NCBI RefSeq assembly: GCF_013520985.1
Contig: NZ_JACDTY010000030.1
Location: forward strand, 1-56,110
Direction of reading: 5' to 3'
DNA length: 56,110 nt
Origin: Mesorhizobium neociceri
GTDB taxonomy: Bacteria > Pseudomonadota > Alphaproteobacteria > Rhizobiales > Rhizobiaceae
Position 1 is the first letter of the stretch, and every line of letters starts with the position of its first letter. Below are positions 7,812 to 16,234 of the stretch, piece after piece. The translations under genes and the position numbers were made by a program. Below the pieces are notes generated by a model. That model saw only the letters and a list, made by a program, of their open reading frames with translations. It was not told where the DNA came from and searched no databases.

Positions 7812-8300
7812 ATGTTCGTCCGCACCGCCAGCGAGCGCGACCTTGCCGCCATCCGCGCGCTGCTGGTCGAAACCTGGCATGCAACCTACGACGCCATCTA
7901 TGGCGCCAAGCGGGTGACCGAAATCACCGAGGACTGGCATTCGATCGCTTGGCTCAAGGCGCGGCTGACGAGGCCGAATTCCGAGTTCCTGATAGCCGAT
8001 GACGGCAAGCGCATCGGCGGCATGGCTTTCGCCGCCGCTACCACGGATCCAAAGATCGTGCTGTTGAACCAGCTCTATGTGCTGCCCGCCTGCCAGCGGC
8101 AAGGCATTGGCCAGGCCTTGCTGGACGAGGTCGAGGCCAGCTTTCCCGAGGCAAACACCTTGCGCGTCGAGGTGGAAGAGGCCAACACGCCGGCCATTGC
8201 TTTCTACCGTTCGAAGGGATTTTTGCCGGCCGGCAGCACCGCCGATTGCGGCGGCGGTTCGGGCTTGCCGACGCTGATCTTCGAGAAGACTATCGGCTAG
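7812..8300 (+). CDS. GNAT family N-acetyltransferase
   Basis: A 162-aa single-domain protein. Acetyl-CoA binding motif A is seen as LYVLPACQRQGIGQALL (about residues 90-106), followed by the EANTPAIAFYRSKGF segment typical of GNAT C-terminal halves. It starts 4 bp downstream of gatB with no independent promoter, so it is likely the second gene of that transcript. The substrate cannot be deduced; small-molecule amines or protein N-termini are possible in this superfamily. Confidence 0.88.
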   Translation: MFVRTASERDLAAIRALLVETWHATYDAIYGAKRVTEITEDWHSIAWLKARLTRPNSEFLIADDGKRIGGMAFAAATTDPKIVLLNQLYVLPACQRQGIGQALLDEVEASFPEANTLRVEVEEANTPAIAFYRSKGFLPAGSTADCGGGSGLPTLIFEKTIG

Positions 8301-8335
8301 CGTCACCGGATGCTGTACCGGCCGGGCGCAAGAAA

Positions 8336-9538
8336 TCAGATCGCGTGCAGCGGTGGTGTCAATTCGCGCATCAGGAGCGCCAGCTCACGTTGGTCGCCGG
8401 TGGCGGTCTTGTCGAAGATCGTCGCCAGTTGTGATTTGACGGTGCCGTCCGAGACGCCGCTGGCAGCCGCGATTTCACGCCGTGTCAATCCGGCGGCGAC
8501 ATGGCCGGCGACGCGCTTTTCCGCCGCGGTCAGACCGAACAGTGCCGCGATCGCCTCCAGTGCCGGCACCGGTGCGGCGCCGGCGGCGGCAATGAAGATG
8601 GCGGCGGCGGCGCGTTGCGACATGCGGGTCGAAATGTCGCGTCGCGCCAGCGGCATGACATGCGCCACCGCCGGAGCCATGGCCCTCGCCAGGGGAATGT
8701 TGATGCCGGAAGGTCCGAGCGCGAATTCGTTTCGCGTGCCGAGCTGGACGGCGCGGCCGATCGCTGTGTTGGCATTGGCATAGGTGAAGGAGAGCTGGCC
8801 GCGAACCGAGGACACTGAGGTGTTTTGCGCGAGCAGCGCTTCGGCTGCCGGATTGGCGAAAATGATCTGCATATCGTCGGCGACGATCAGCACCGGATGG
8901 TCGAGGCCCTCGATGATCGAGCGAAAGATGTCAGCCTTGCGCCGCTCGGCCTCGAACAGGTCGCCGATGGTCACCGCACGCCGGACGTGAGGTGCGAGCG
9001 TGGAAATCAGATCGATATCCCTGGCTGAAATCTGCGGCCTATCCTTGTCGGTCACCACCATCAGCGTGCCGGTGCGGGTCGGCTGCTTCATGAGCGCCAC
9101 CCAGAAGAAATCGTCCAGACGGTTGGGTTCCACCCACTCGCGCACTATGCGGCTTTCGATCCAGTTCTGCCGCGCATCGGGGCCTTGCAGTGCGTAGACG
9201 CTATCGACGGTGAACGGCACGTCGATGTCCATCTTCGGCAGCGCCTTGAAGAAGGGCACCTCGCAGGCGTAGTCGCGCTGCAGCGGCTCGAGCAGGGCCG
9301 GATCGCCGCAAGACGTTGAGAACCGTGCCGAATTGCTTGATGTGTCGACGACCGCCAGCATGGCAAGCCGGCCGATCGCCAATTTGCAGATTGATTCAAG
9401 GGTCGACTGCCAACGGTCGACATCGGCAATCGAATCATAGATCGCCTCGACGATCTGGGGCAGAGCGCGACCGTTGATGTTGGGCCTGGATAGACATAGA
9501 GCCTCGTTTACATCGCAGCGTAGTGGCAGGTCACGCAT
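8336..9538 (-). CDS. LuxR-family (HTH) transcriptional regulator with PAS-like region
   Basis: A 400-aa regulator. The C-terminal residues, about 325-390, form a LuxR-type helix-turn-helix (LTAAEKRVAGHVAAGLTRREIA then GVSDGTVKSQL). A PAS-like segment lies near residues 215-245 (HPVLIVADDMQIIFANPAAEALL). The N-terminal 200 residues resemble the sensory part of solitary rhizobial LuxR proteins and are not an acyl-homoserine-lactone domain that I can recognise. No luxI gene is present. A CRP-like palindrome lies 44 bp upstream of the start. Its target genes are unknown. Confidence 0.85.
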   Translation of the reverse strand: MRDLPLRCDVNEALCLSRPNINGRALPQIVEAIYDSIADVDRWQSTLESICKLAIGRLAMLAVVDTSSNSARFSTSCGDPALLEPLQRDYACEVPFFKALPKMDIDVPFTVDSVYALQGPDARQNWIESRIVREWVEPNRLDDFFWVALMKQPTRTGTLMVVTDKDRPQISARDIDLISTLAPHVRRAVTIGDLFEAERRKADIFRSIIEGLDHPVLIVADDMQIIFANPAAEALLAQNTSVSSVRGQLSFTYANANTAIGRAVQLGTRNEFALGPSGINIPLARAMAPAVAHVMPLARRDISTRMSQRAAAAIFIAAAGAAPVPALEAIAALFGLTAAEKRVAGHVAAGLTRREIAAASGVSDGTVKSQLATIFDKTATGDQRELALLMRELTPPLHAI

Positions 9539-9581
9539 TATCTGCCTGAGGTCTCACACAGCATTGCCGGGTACGCCACGT

Positions 9582-9599
9582 CTGTGAAACGTCTCACAG
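9582..9599. promoter_or_regulatory. CRP/FNR-type palindrome upstream of the LuxR gene
   Basis: CTGTGA-AACGTC-TCACAG is a perfect 6-bp inverted repeat with a 6-bp spacer. It matches the CRP consensus core TGTGA-N6-TCACA. It lies in the 177-bp gap between panC and the LuxR-type gene. Extra half-sites occur nearby (TCACA at about 9554-9558 and TGTGA at 9613-9617). Confidence 0.6.
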
Positions 9600-9715
9600 C
9601 GGCGTTTTGGTGTGTGATCGCTATCAGACCAGCCGATATGACCCTGAAGGGCCGTTGTCTACGGGCACTCGCGCCAAGCTGCGATACAAATCAAAGTGAA
9701 GGGATTTGGAATTTT

Positions 9716-10573
9716 TCAGGGAATAAATGAGGAAACTTCCACATTATCGATCAACCTGGTCCTGCCAAGCCAGGCCGCAGCCAGAAGGCGGCCGTCGCTG
9801 GCACGCCGCCAGGGGGCAAGGGTCAGGCTCTCGCGCGCGGCGACATAGTCGACGCGGTCGAAGCCTGCCTCGAGAAGCGCGGCGGCAGCCTTGGCGGTCA
9901 CGCTGCTTTCGTCTGTGCCGGCCGCAAGCGCCGCCGCTGCCTGGCGCAGGATGACATTGAGCTGCCGTGCGACACCGAGTTCGGCGGCGCCGAGATAGGC
10001 ATTTCGCGACGACATTGCGAGGCCGTGCCCGTCGCGCACCGTTGGCGCGCCGACAATGTCCACCGGCAGGTCGAGATCGCGGCAGAGTTTTCGCACAACG
10101 CAAAGCTGCTGGTAGTCCTTTTCGCCGAAGATGGCGCGATCGGGCAGGGCTTGCAGAAAAAGCTTCGCCACAACCGTGGCGACGCCCTGGAAGAAGGTCG
10201 GCCTGAAATCCGATTCCAGGCCAGCAGACGGGCCGCCAACCGAAATCTTCGTCGCAAAGCCAGTCGGGTACATCTCGGAAACCGTAGGCGTGAAGGCAAG
10301 ATGGGCGCCGGCCTCGGCCAGCCGGTCGAGGTCACGCGCCATCTGGCGCGGATATTTGTCCAGGTCTTCGGTGGGGGCGAATTGAGCCGGATTGACGAAG
10401 ATCGAGACGATGCAGCGATCGGCCGTCGAAAGCGCGGCCCTGACCAGCGAGATATGGCCGTCATGCAGCGCGCCCATGGTCGGCACCATGGCAACGCTGA
10501 GGCCGTGGAGCCGCCAGTCGCGGATTTGCGCGCGAAGGGCAACCACGGTATCGACGACGACAGGCTGGCTCAT
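9716..10573 (-). CDS. panC: Pantoate-beta-alanine ligase
   Basis: A 285-aa enzyme that condenses pantoate and beta-alanine with ATP to make pantothenate in the cytoplasm. The HIGH-like motif is HDGH within PTMGALHDGH, and the KMSKS-like region is MSSRNAYL; the FGEKDYQQL segment is typical. The start at 10573 is chosen because it overlaps the panB stop (ATGA, 4 bp), a standard translational coupling, and the conserved N-terminus begins there. A longer upstream reading overlaps panB out of frame. It forms an operon with panB. Confidence 0.96.
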   Translation of the reverse strand: MSQPVVVDTVVALRAQIRDWRLHGLSVAMVPTMGALHDGHISLVRAALSTADRCIVSIFVNPAQFAPTEDLDKYPRQMARDLDRLAEAGAHLAFTPTVSEMYPTGFATKISVGGPSAGLESDFRPTFFQGVATVVAKLFLQALPDRAIFGEKDYQQLCVVRKLCRDLDLPVDIVGAPTVRDGHGLAMSSRNAYLGAAELGVARQLNVILRQAAAALAAGTDESSVTAKAAAALLEAGFDRVDYVAARESLTLAPWRRASDGRLLAAAWLGRTRLIDNVEVSSFIP

Positions 10574-11400
10574 ACGTTGTCCTTGTCGCTGCTGGCTGAA
10601 AAGACGTGGCTTGGTCCGGGGAAGGTTCGGCTGCGTACCTCTGCCGCGTAACGCTTGGCGGCGTTGGCAACCACGCTGCGCAAATCGGCATATTCCTTGA
10701 CGAATTTCGGCACCCGGTCGACGGTCAGGCCGATCATGTCGTCGATGACCAGGATCTGGCCGTCGCACTGGCCACTGGCGCCGATGCCGATGGTCGGAAT
10801 GGCGATGCGCCGGGTCAGGTCGGCGGCAACGCTCTCGATGGTGCCTTCGATGACCAGCGAAAACGCGCCGGCCTTCTCGACCGCATCGGCGTCGCGAATA
10901 AGGGTGGCTACATTCTCCGGCGTGCGGCCCTTGATCTTGTAGCCGCCGTCCTTTTCCACCGATTGCGGCTGCAGGCCGACATGACCCATCACCGGAATGC
11001 CGGCAGCGACGATTGCCGCGATCTGGCCGGCGACGTCAACGCCGCCCTCCAGCTTCACCGCCTGGCAGCCGGTTTCCCCGACGATGCGGCGCGCAGAGGC
11101 GACGGCTTGCGCGGCTGAATTCTCATAGCTGCCGGCGGGCATGTCGACCACCACGCAGGCCTTCGCCGAGCCGCGCGTCACAGCCTGGCCATGGGAGATC
11201 ATCATCTCCAGCGAAGCGCTGAGCGTGGTCTTGTGGCCGTGCAGAACCATGGCAACGCTGTCGCCGACCAGAAGAAGATCGACATGATCGTCGAGCAGGC
11301 GGGCGATGGGATAGGTGTAAGCGGTCAGGCAGACGATCGGCACGCCGCCCTTGCGGGCGCGAATCGTCTCCGCACTGATCCTGGTGACAGCTGGGGCCAT
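10570..11400 (-). CDS. panB: 3-methyl-2-oxobutanoate hydroxymethyltransferase
   Basis: A 276-aa TIM-barrel enzyme that transfers a hydroxymethyl group from methylene-tetrahydrofolate to ketoisovalerate, the first step to pantothenate. Family segments include PIVCLTAYTYPIARLLDDHVDLLLVGDS (shown in part: LLLVGDS metal site), GLQPQSV, and the late GIGASGQCDGQILVIDDM pattern. The ATG follows GGGAGGTGAGGA. It is first in the panB-panC operon, coupled by a 4-bp overlap. The step between them, panE/ketopantoate reductase, is not in the window. Confidence 0.96.
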   Translation of the reverse strand: MAPAVTRISAETIRARKGGVPIVCLTAYTYPIARLLDDHVDLLLVGDSVAMVLHGHKTTLSASLEMMISHGQAVTRGSAKACVVVDMPAGSYENSAAQAVASARRIVGETGCQAVKLEGGVDVAGQIAAIVAAGIPVMGHVGLQPQSVEKDGGYKIKGRTPENVATLIRDADAVEKAGAFSLVIEGTIESVAADLTRRIAIPTIGIGASGQCDGQILVIDDMIGLTVDRVPKFVKEYADLRSVVANAAKRYAAEVRSRTFPGPSHVFSASSDKDNV

Positions 11401-11626
11401 TCCTCACCTCCCGCAGCCGGCGTTGACCAGCGCCGGCTGCGCAGAGCTTTAGGAACACACAGCCGGCTTGGCAAGCTCCTGTTCGCAGTTGCGAAATGGA
11501 TCGGCCAATGACAGAGCCTTTCGGCATGCCGTCAGTGCCGCAGGCACCCGCAAAACCCTTGCCTTCGCGAAGGCCTGACGCCATAAGCAGGAGGCAGGCA
11601 CCGCCGCGCGCCCCGCGAGGATTTGA

Positions 11627-12025
11627 ATGAAAACTTTCCTTCTGCAGTTTTTCACCTGGTGGAACCGCCAGACGCTGGGAACGCGTTTCCACACCTGGCG
11701 CCACGGCAGCAAGGTCGGCCAGGACGCTGCCGGCAATGTCTACTACGAAGGTGGCGTCGATTCGGAAGGCCGCACCCGCCGCTGGGTCATCTACGCCAAT
11801 TATTCGGAAGCCTCGGCGATTCCGCCAGGCTGGCACGGCTGGATGCATCACCGCGTCGATGTCGCGCCGCCGAGCGACGACTATCGCCCGCGTGAATGGG
11901 AAAAGGCACACGAACCGAACCTCACGGGCACGCCGGCGGCCTATCGCCCGAAGGGCTCCGTGCTCACCAATCAGCACCGTCCGCAAGTGACGGGCGACTA
12001 TGATGCGTGGACGCCTGGTTCTTGA
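11627..12025 (+). CDS. NADH:ubiquinone oxidoreductase subunit NDUFA12 family
   Basis: A 132-aa homologue of the mitochondrial complex I accessory subunit B17.2. The family core is seen in RRWVIYANYSEASAIPP, GWHGWMHHR and the C-terminal AYRPKGSV segment. This supernumerary subunit is known from alphaproteobacteria and mitochondria and sits at the hydrophilic-membrane arm junction of complex I. The start follows GAGGATTTGA. It is transcribed with the DUF2155 gene 115 bp downstream and is divergent from panB. Confidence 0.93.
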   Translation: MKTFLLQFFTWWNRQTLGTRFHTWRHGSKVGQDAAGNVYYEGGVDSEGRTRRWVIYANYSEASAIPPGWHGWMHHRVDVAPPSDDYRPREWEKAHEPNLTGTPAAYRPKGSVLTNQHRPQVTGDYDAWTPGS

Positions 12026-12140
12026 TCGCCGGCCGGTCTTTTGTCGCCACAATTGGCGTTTAGCTGCTTGCTGATATGACAACGGCGAATAGCCTTGGGC
12101 GTGACAGAATCACCCGGGCCCAAACCACCGGTATCTCCGC

Positions 12141-12692
12141 ATGAATATTTTCAGCCTGACATCGATGGCCGGACTGACGGCAGTTGCCGCTGTTGCCATG
12201 TGCCCGACCGCGTTTGCGGAAGCCCAGGCGCCTGCCGCGGCACCCGCAATCTCCGATCGCATCACCAACCCGGTCGCCGAATTTGCCGGCATCGACAAGA
12301 TCACCGGCCGCATCATCACCTTCGATGTCTATATCGACGAAACCGTGCAGTTCGGCGCTTTGCAGGTGACGCCGCGCATCTGCTATTCGCGGCCGGAAAA
12401 CGAGGAGCCGAAGACCGATTCCTTCGTCGAGGTCGACGAGATCACGCTCGACCGCAAGATCCGCCGCATCTTCACCGGCTGGATGTTTGCCGAAAGTCCC
12501 GGCCTCAACGCCGTCGAGCACGCCGTCTATGACGTGTGGCTGAAGGGATGCAAGCAGAAGTCGGACGTGCCGCCACCTGACGCGGCCAAGGCCGAGACGC
12601 CCAAGGTCGATACGTCAAAGCCGAAGCCCGCCGCTGCTCCGGCCGTGGAACAGCCAGACCCCACGGAGCCTGACGCGACCGACACCAACTGA
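12141..12692 (+). CDS. DUF2155 domain-containing exported protein
   Basis: A 183-aa protein with a signal peptide ending near residue 23 (AFA). The DUF2155 core (about residues 48-138) contains DKITGRIITFDVYIDE, LQVTPRICYSRP and a GWMFAESPGLNAVEHAVYDVWL stretch. A Pro/Ala/Lys-rich tail follows. Its linkage to NDUFA12 is recurrent in alphaproteobacteria, to my knowledge, but its function is unknown. A role in the envelope is inferred only from the signal peptide. Confidence 0.88.
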   Translation: MNIFSLTSMAGLTAVAAVAMCPTAFAEAQAPAAAPAISDRITNPVAEFAGIDKITGRIITFDVYIDETVQFGALQVTPRICYSRPENEEPKTDSFVEVDEITLDRKIRRIFTGWMFAESPGLNAVEHAVYDVWLKGCKQKSDVPPPDAAKAETPKVDTSKPKPAAAPAVEQPDPTEPDATDTN

Positions 12693-12767
12693 TCCTCCGG
12701 AACCGTCGTGGCCACCATGCGTTGGGCCATGGATGACCGCGCATTTATGCGCTTGGAGGATTTCCAG

Positions 12768-13154
12768 ATGTCAGACAGCAAGCGGATTACCGCCAGCAAG
12801 AAAGACCTGCTCGACCTCGAAAAGGGGTTCTGGACGGGTGACTCGGCCTACTACGCGGCCAATGCCGACACGGAATGCCTGGTGGCGTTTCCTGAGATGG
12901 CAAAGGCGATGGACAATGCCGATCTCGCCAAGACCGCGACCAAGCCCAACCGCTGGCGCGATCTACAGATTGACCTCAAGGGCATCATCGAGCCCGGCAG
13001 CGACATTATCATGCTGACTTATGAGGCTCATGCCGTCAGGGAAAACGGCGAGCCCTACGCGGCGCTGGTCAGCACCGGCTACGTCCACCGCGTCACCGGA
13101 TGGAAGATGATGTTCCATTCGCAGACGCCAATGGAGGCTGCTGCGAAAGGCTAA
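12768..13154 (+). CDS. SnoaL/DUF4440-like (NTF2-fold) protein
   Basis: A 128-aa soluble protein. The ATG at 12768 is chosen because GGAGG lies about 10 bp before it; a longer reading from 12708 lacks a site. The pattern (LLDLEKGFWTGD, then YEAHAVRENGEPYAALVSTGYV, then GWKMMFHSQTP) is that of small NTF2-fold proteins of the DUF4440 type. These can be binding modules or small enzymes. No catalytic residues can be named. It converges on aat. Confidence 0.75.
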   Translation: MSDSKRITASKKDLLDLEKGFWTGDSAYYAANADTECLVAFPEMAKAMDNADLAKTATKPNRWRDLQIDLKGIIEPGSDIIMLTYEAHAVRENGEPYAALVSTGYVHRVTGWKMMFHSQTPMEAAAKG

Positions 13155-13163
13155 TGGCCTCGG

Positions 13164-13781
13164 TCAGGGATAAAAAACCGCTTCGCCCTTCAGCGCGTCG
13201 GCCAGCATCTTCTCGTATTTGCCACGCGGCACGTCGACCGCGCCGAAGCGCTTGAGGTGTTCGGTGGTGAATTGTGTGTCGAGCAACGCGAAGCCGCGCG
13301 CCTTCAGCCGCTCGACGAGATAATAGAGGCAGGTCTTGGACGCATCGGTCTCCCGGGCGAACATGCTTTCGCCGAAGAACACCCGGCCGAGCGAGACCCC
13401 ATAGAGGCCGCCGACCAGCCGTTCCTCGCGCCATGCTTCGACCGAGTGGCAGTGCCCGAGACGGTGCAGTTCGATATAGGCTTCGCGGATCGGCGCGTTG
13501 ATCCAGGTCGAGCGGCGCTCCTCGCGCTTTTCGGCGCAGCCATCGATCGTCGCCTCGAAATCGAAGTCGAAGCGGATGTCGAACGGGTGCTTGCGGATCG
13601 TCTTCTTCAGGCTCTTCGGCGTGTGGAAGCCGTCGAGCGGGATGATGCCGCGCGTCTCCGGCCGCACCCAGAACACCTCGGGATCCGAAGCGCTCTCGGC
13701 CATCGGGAACACGCCCGAGGCATAGGCCTTGAGCAGAAGGTCGGTCGGAATGCGATAGCCGGGCGCGTAGGGGCGGGTCAT
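13164..13781 (-). CDS. aat: Leucyl/phenylalanyl-tRNA-protein transferase
   Basis: A 205-aa enzyme that attaches Leu or Phe from aminoacyl-tRNA to N-terminal Arg or Lys, making N-end-rule substrates for ClpS/ClpAP. Family segments include YASGVFPMAES, WVRPETRGIIPL, HCHSVEAW, LVGGLYGVSLGRVFFGESMF and LLDTQF. The start at 13781 was chosen because the conserved N-terminus starts there, 26 bp after the accC stop. It is last in the aroQ-accB-accC-aat series, so it is probably co-transcribed. Confidence 0.95.
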   Translation of the reverse strand: MTRPYAPGYRIPTDLLLKAYASGVFPMAESASDPEVFWVRPETRGIIPLDGFHTPKSLKKTIRKHPFDIRFDFDFEATIDGCAEKREERRSTWINAPIREAYIELHRLGHCHSVEAWREERLVGGLYGVSLGRVFFGESMFARETDASKTCLYYLVERLKARGFALLDTQFTTEHLKRFGAVDVPRGKYEKMLADALKGEAVFYP

Positions 13782-13807
13782 CGCGGCCTCATAGCGGTAA
13801 TTGGGCG

Positions 13808-15151
13808 CTATTCCTCTTTGGCCAGATACTGTTCCAGCCAGTGGATGTCGTAGTCGCCATTGGCGATGTCGGCATTGCCGACGAGGTCGCGAAACAGCGG
13901 CAGCGTGGTCTTGATGCCGTCGACGACGAACTCGTCGAGCGCCCGGCGCAGCCGCATCATGCATTCGACGCGGTTGCGCCCGTGCACGATCAGCTTGCCG
14001 ATCAGGCTGTCGTAATAGGGCGGGATCTTATAGCCGGAATAGACACCGGAATCGACCCGGATGCCGAGGCCGCCGGGCGTGTGGAAATGGGTGATCGTGC
14101 CGGGCGACGGCGTGAAGGTGCGCGGATCCTCGGCATTGATGCGGCATTCGATGGCGTGGCCGTTGAACTTGATGTCCTCTTGGCGCACCGAAAGTCCGCC
14201 ACCGGAAGCGACGCGGATCTGCTCATGCACGAGATCGATGCCGGTGATCGCTTCGGTCACCGGATGCTCGACCTGCAGACGCGTGTTCATCTCGATGAAG
14301 TAGAATTCGCCGTTCTCATAGAGGAACTCGATCGTGCCGGCGCCGGAATAGCCAAGATCGGCAATGGCCTTGGCACAGATGCCGCCGATGCGGGCGCGCT
14401 CCTCGGCGTTGAGAGCCGGCGAGGGCGCCTCTTCCCAGACTTTTTGATGACGGCGTTGCAGCGAACAGTCACGTTCGCCGAAATGCACGCCGCGGCCGGC
14501 GCCGTCGCCGAACACCTGCACCTCGATGTGGCGCGGCTTTTCCAGGTATTTCTCGATGTAGACGGCATCGTCGCCGAAGGCCGCACCGGCTTCCGTGCTC
14601 GCTGTCTGCAAGGCGATCTCAAGGTCAGCCTCGGTAAGAGCGACCTTCATACCGCGCCCGCCACCGCCCGCCGACGCCTTGATGATCACGGGATAGCCGA
14701 TCTCGGCGGCAATGCGCCTGGCTTCCTTTTGATCGGTGACGGCGCCGTCGGAGCCCGGCACCACCGGAATGCCGAGGCGCTTTGCCGTGCGCTTGGCCTC
14801 GATCTTGTCGCCCATGATGCGGATATGGTCGCCCGACGGGCCGATGAAGGTGATGTTGTGGGCGGCCAGGATGTCGGCGAACTTGGCGTTCTCCGACAGG
14901 AAGCCGTAGCCCGGATGCACGGCGTCGGCGCCGGTGATTTCGCAGGCGGCAACGATCTGATGGATGTTGAGGTAGCTGTCGCGCGATGGCGGCGGGCCGA
15001 TGCACACGCTCTCGTCGGCGAGCCTGACATGCATGGCGTCAGCGTCGGCGGTCGAATGCACCACCACGGTCTGGATACCGAGTTCCTTGCAGGCGCGCAG
15101 CACCCGAAGCGCGATTTCGCCGCGATTGGCGATGAGGATCTTCTGGAACAT
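13808..15151 (-). CDS. accC: Acetyl-CoA carboxylase, biotin carboxylase subunit
   Basis: A 447-aa ATP-grasp enzyme of normal length that carboxylates the biotin carried by AccB with bicarbonate and ATP, the first half-reaction of malonyl-CoA synthesis. Features are the N-terminal IANRGEIALRVLRA, the glycine-rich ATP loop KASAGGGGRGM, the EKYLEKPRHIEVQVFGD region and the substrate segment FIEMNTRLQVEHPVTE. It starts 10 bp after accB and is followed by aat. The accA and accD carboxyltransferase genes are elsewhere. Confidence 0.97.
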   Translation of the reverse strand: MFQKILIANRGEIALRVLRACKELGIQTVVVHSTADADAMHVRLADESVCIGPPPSRDSYLNIHQIVAACEITGADAVHPGYGFLSENAKFADILAAHNITFIGPSGDHIRIMGDKIEAKRTAKRLGIPVVPGSDGAVTDQKEARRIAAEIGYPVIIKASAGGGGRGMKVALTEADLEIALQTASTEAGAAFGDDAVYIEKYLEKPRHIEVQVFGDGAGRGVHFGERDCSLQRRHQKVWEEAPSPALNAEERARIGGICAKAIADLGYSGAGTIEFLYENGEFYFIEMNTRLQVEHPVTEAITGIDLVHEQIRVASGGGLSVRQEDIKFNGHAIECRINAEDPRTFTPSPGTITHFHTPGGLGIRVDSGVYSGYKIPPYYDSLIGKLIVHGRNRVECMMRLRRALDEFVVDGIKTTLPLFRDLVGNADIANGDYDIHWLEQYLAKEE

Positions 15152-15161
15152 CCGGCCCGCT

Positions 15162-15623
15162 CTACTCGATCACGACGAGCGGCATGCCGTATTCGACCGG
15201 CTGGCCGTCCTCGAACAGGATCGCCGTCACCGTGCCGGGGCGCGGCGAAGGAATCTGGTTCATCGTCTTCATCGCCTCGATGATCAGCAGTGTCTGGCCT
15301 TCCTTGACCGTCTGGCCGACTTCGATGAACGCCTTGGCGTCGGGCGAGGGGGCAAGATAGGCAGTACCGACCATCGGCGAGGGGACCGCGTTCTTGGACG
15401 GATCGGCCGCCGCGGGTGCGGCAGCTGCGCTCGCCGCGGGCTGCGCTGCCGGCGCATAGCCTGCTTGAGGTGCCGCAATGGCGTGGACGGCGGGCGCCTG
15501 GCGCGATACGCGCACCTTCAGGTCGCCGAGCTCGACCTCGATCTCGGTGAGGTTGGTGTCGTTCAGTATGCCCGCCAGATCGCGGATCAGTTGCTGGTCA
15601 ACACCGGTCTTCTTTATCGACAT
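15162..15623 (-). CDS. accB: Acetyl-CoA carboxylase, biotin carboxyl carrier protein
   Basis: A 153-aa carrier. The biotinylated Lys119 is in the EAMKTMN motif of the C-terminal biotinyl domain (residues of about 80-153). An Ala/Pro-rich flexible linker precedes it (residues 43-78). The start at 15623 (MSIKK) was chosen over a reading 10 codons longer because it matches the family N-terminus. It lies 26 bp after aroQ and 10 bp before accC. Confidence 0.96.
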   Translation of the reverse strand: MSIKKTGVDQQLIRDLAGILNDTNLTEIEVELGDLKVRVSRQAPAVHAIAAPQAGYAPAAQPAASAAAAPAAADPSKNAVPSPMVGTAYLAPSPDAKAFIEVGQTVKEGQTLLIIEAMKTMNQIPSPRPGTVTAILFEDGQPVEYGMPLVVIE

Positions 15624-15649
15624 TTTCGAGCCTTCTGTTTGTGGGCCGG

Positions 15650-16084
15650 TCATAGGCGTGCCGCCAGCGCCTGCAGCGCCAGCAAGTAGCCAAGCGGCCC
15701 GAACCCGCAGATCATGCCGACAGCAACCGGCGCAACCATGGAGACGTGGCGGAATGGTTCCCGCGCGTGGATGTTGGAGAGGTGAACTTCGGCGACGGGC
15801 AGCGGCGCGATAGCGCGGATGGCGTCGTGAATGGCGATCGAGGTGTGGCTGTAGGCCCCCGGATTGATGACGATGCCGGCAGCCTTGTCGCCGGCCTCCT
15901 GGATCCAGTCGACGAGGTCGCCTTCATGGTTCGACTGGCGAAAATCGATCTCGAGGCCAAGTGCGGCCCCCGCCTGCTTGCAGTCGTCGGCGATCGCGGC
16001 AAGCGTCTTGCCGCCATAGATGCCGGGCTCGCGCTTGCCGAGCGCGTTCAGGTTGGGACCGTTCAGGACGAAAATCGTTTTCAA
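15650..16084 (-). CDS. aroQ: Type II 3-dehydroquinate dehydratase
   Basis: A 144-aa enzyme of the shikimate pathway; type II members form dodecamers. Conserved parts are LNGPNLNALGKREPGIYGG (catalytic Tyr in IYGG), FRQSNHEGDLVDWI, INPGAYSHTS and EVHLSNIHAREPFRH. It begins with TTG (16082-16084); no in-frame ATG is better placed, and AAAAGG lies about 10 bp before. It heads the aroQ-accB-accC-aat series, a common alphaproteobacterial order. Confidence 0.95.
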   Translation of the reverse strand: MKTIFVLNGPNLNALGKREPGIYGGKTLAAIADDCKQAGAALGLEIDFRQSNHEGDLVDWIQEAGDKAAGIVINPGAYSHTSIAIHDAIRAIAPLPVAEVHLSNIHAREPFRHVSMVAPVAVGMICGFGPLGYLLALQALAARL

Positions 16085-16234
16085 AAATGCCGACCTTTTC
16101 CGGCGCCAGCCTCAAGCCGGCGCGCAGGGCCTTCTATAATGGGCATAGCCGCCCGCGGAAAGAGCACAAGTGCGATCTTTCACTGTCCACAACAGGCGGA
16201 AATCTGCCCGTGAGAAATAGGCTCCCGCGCAAGA

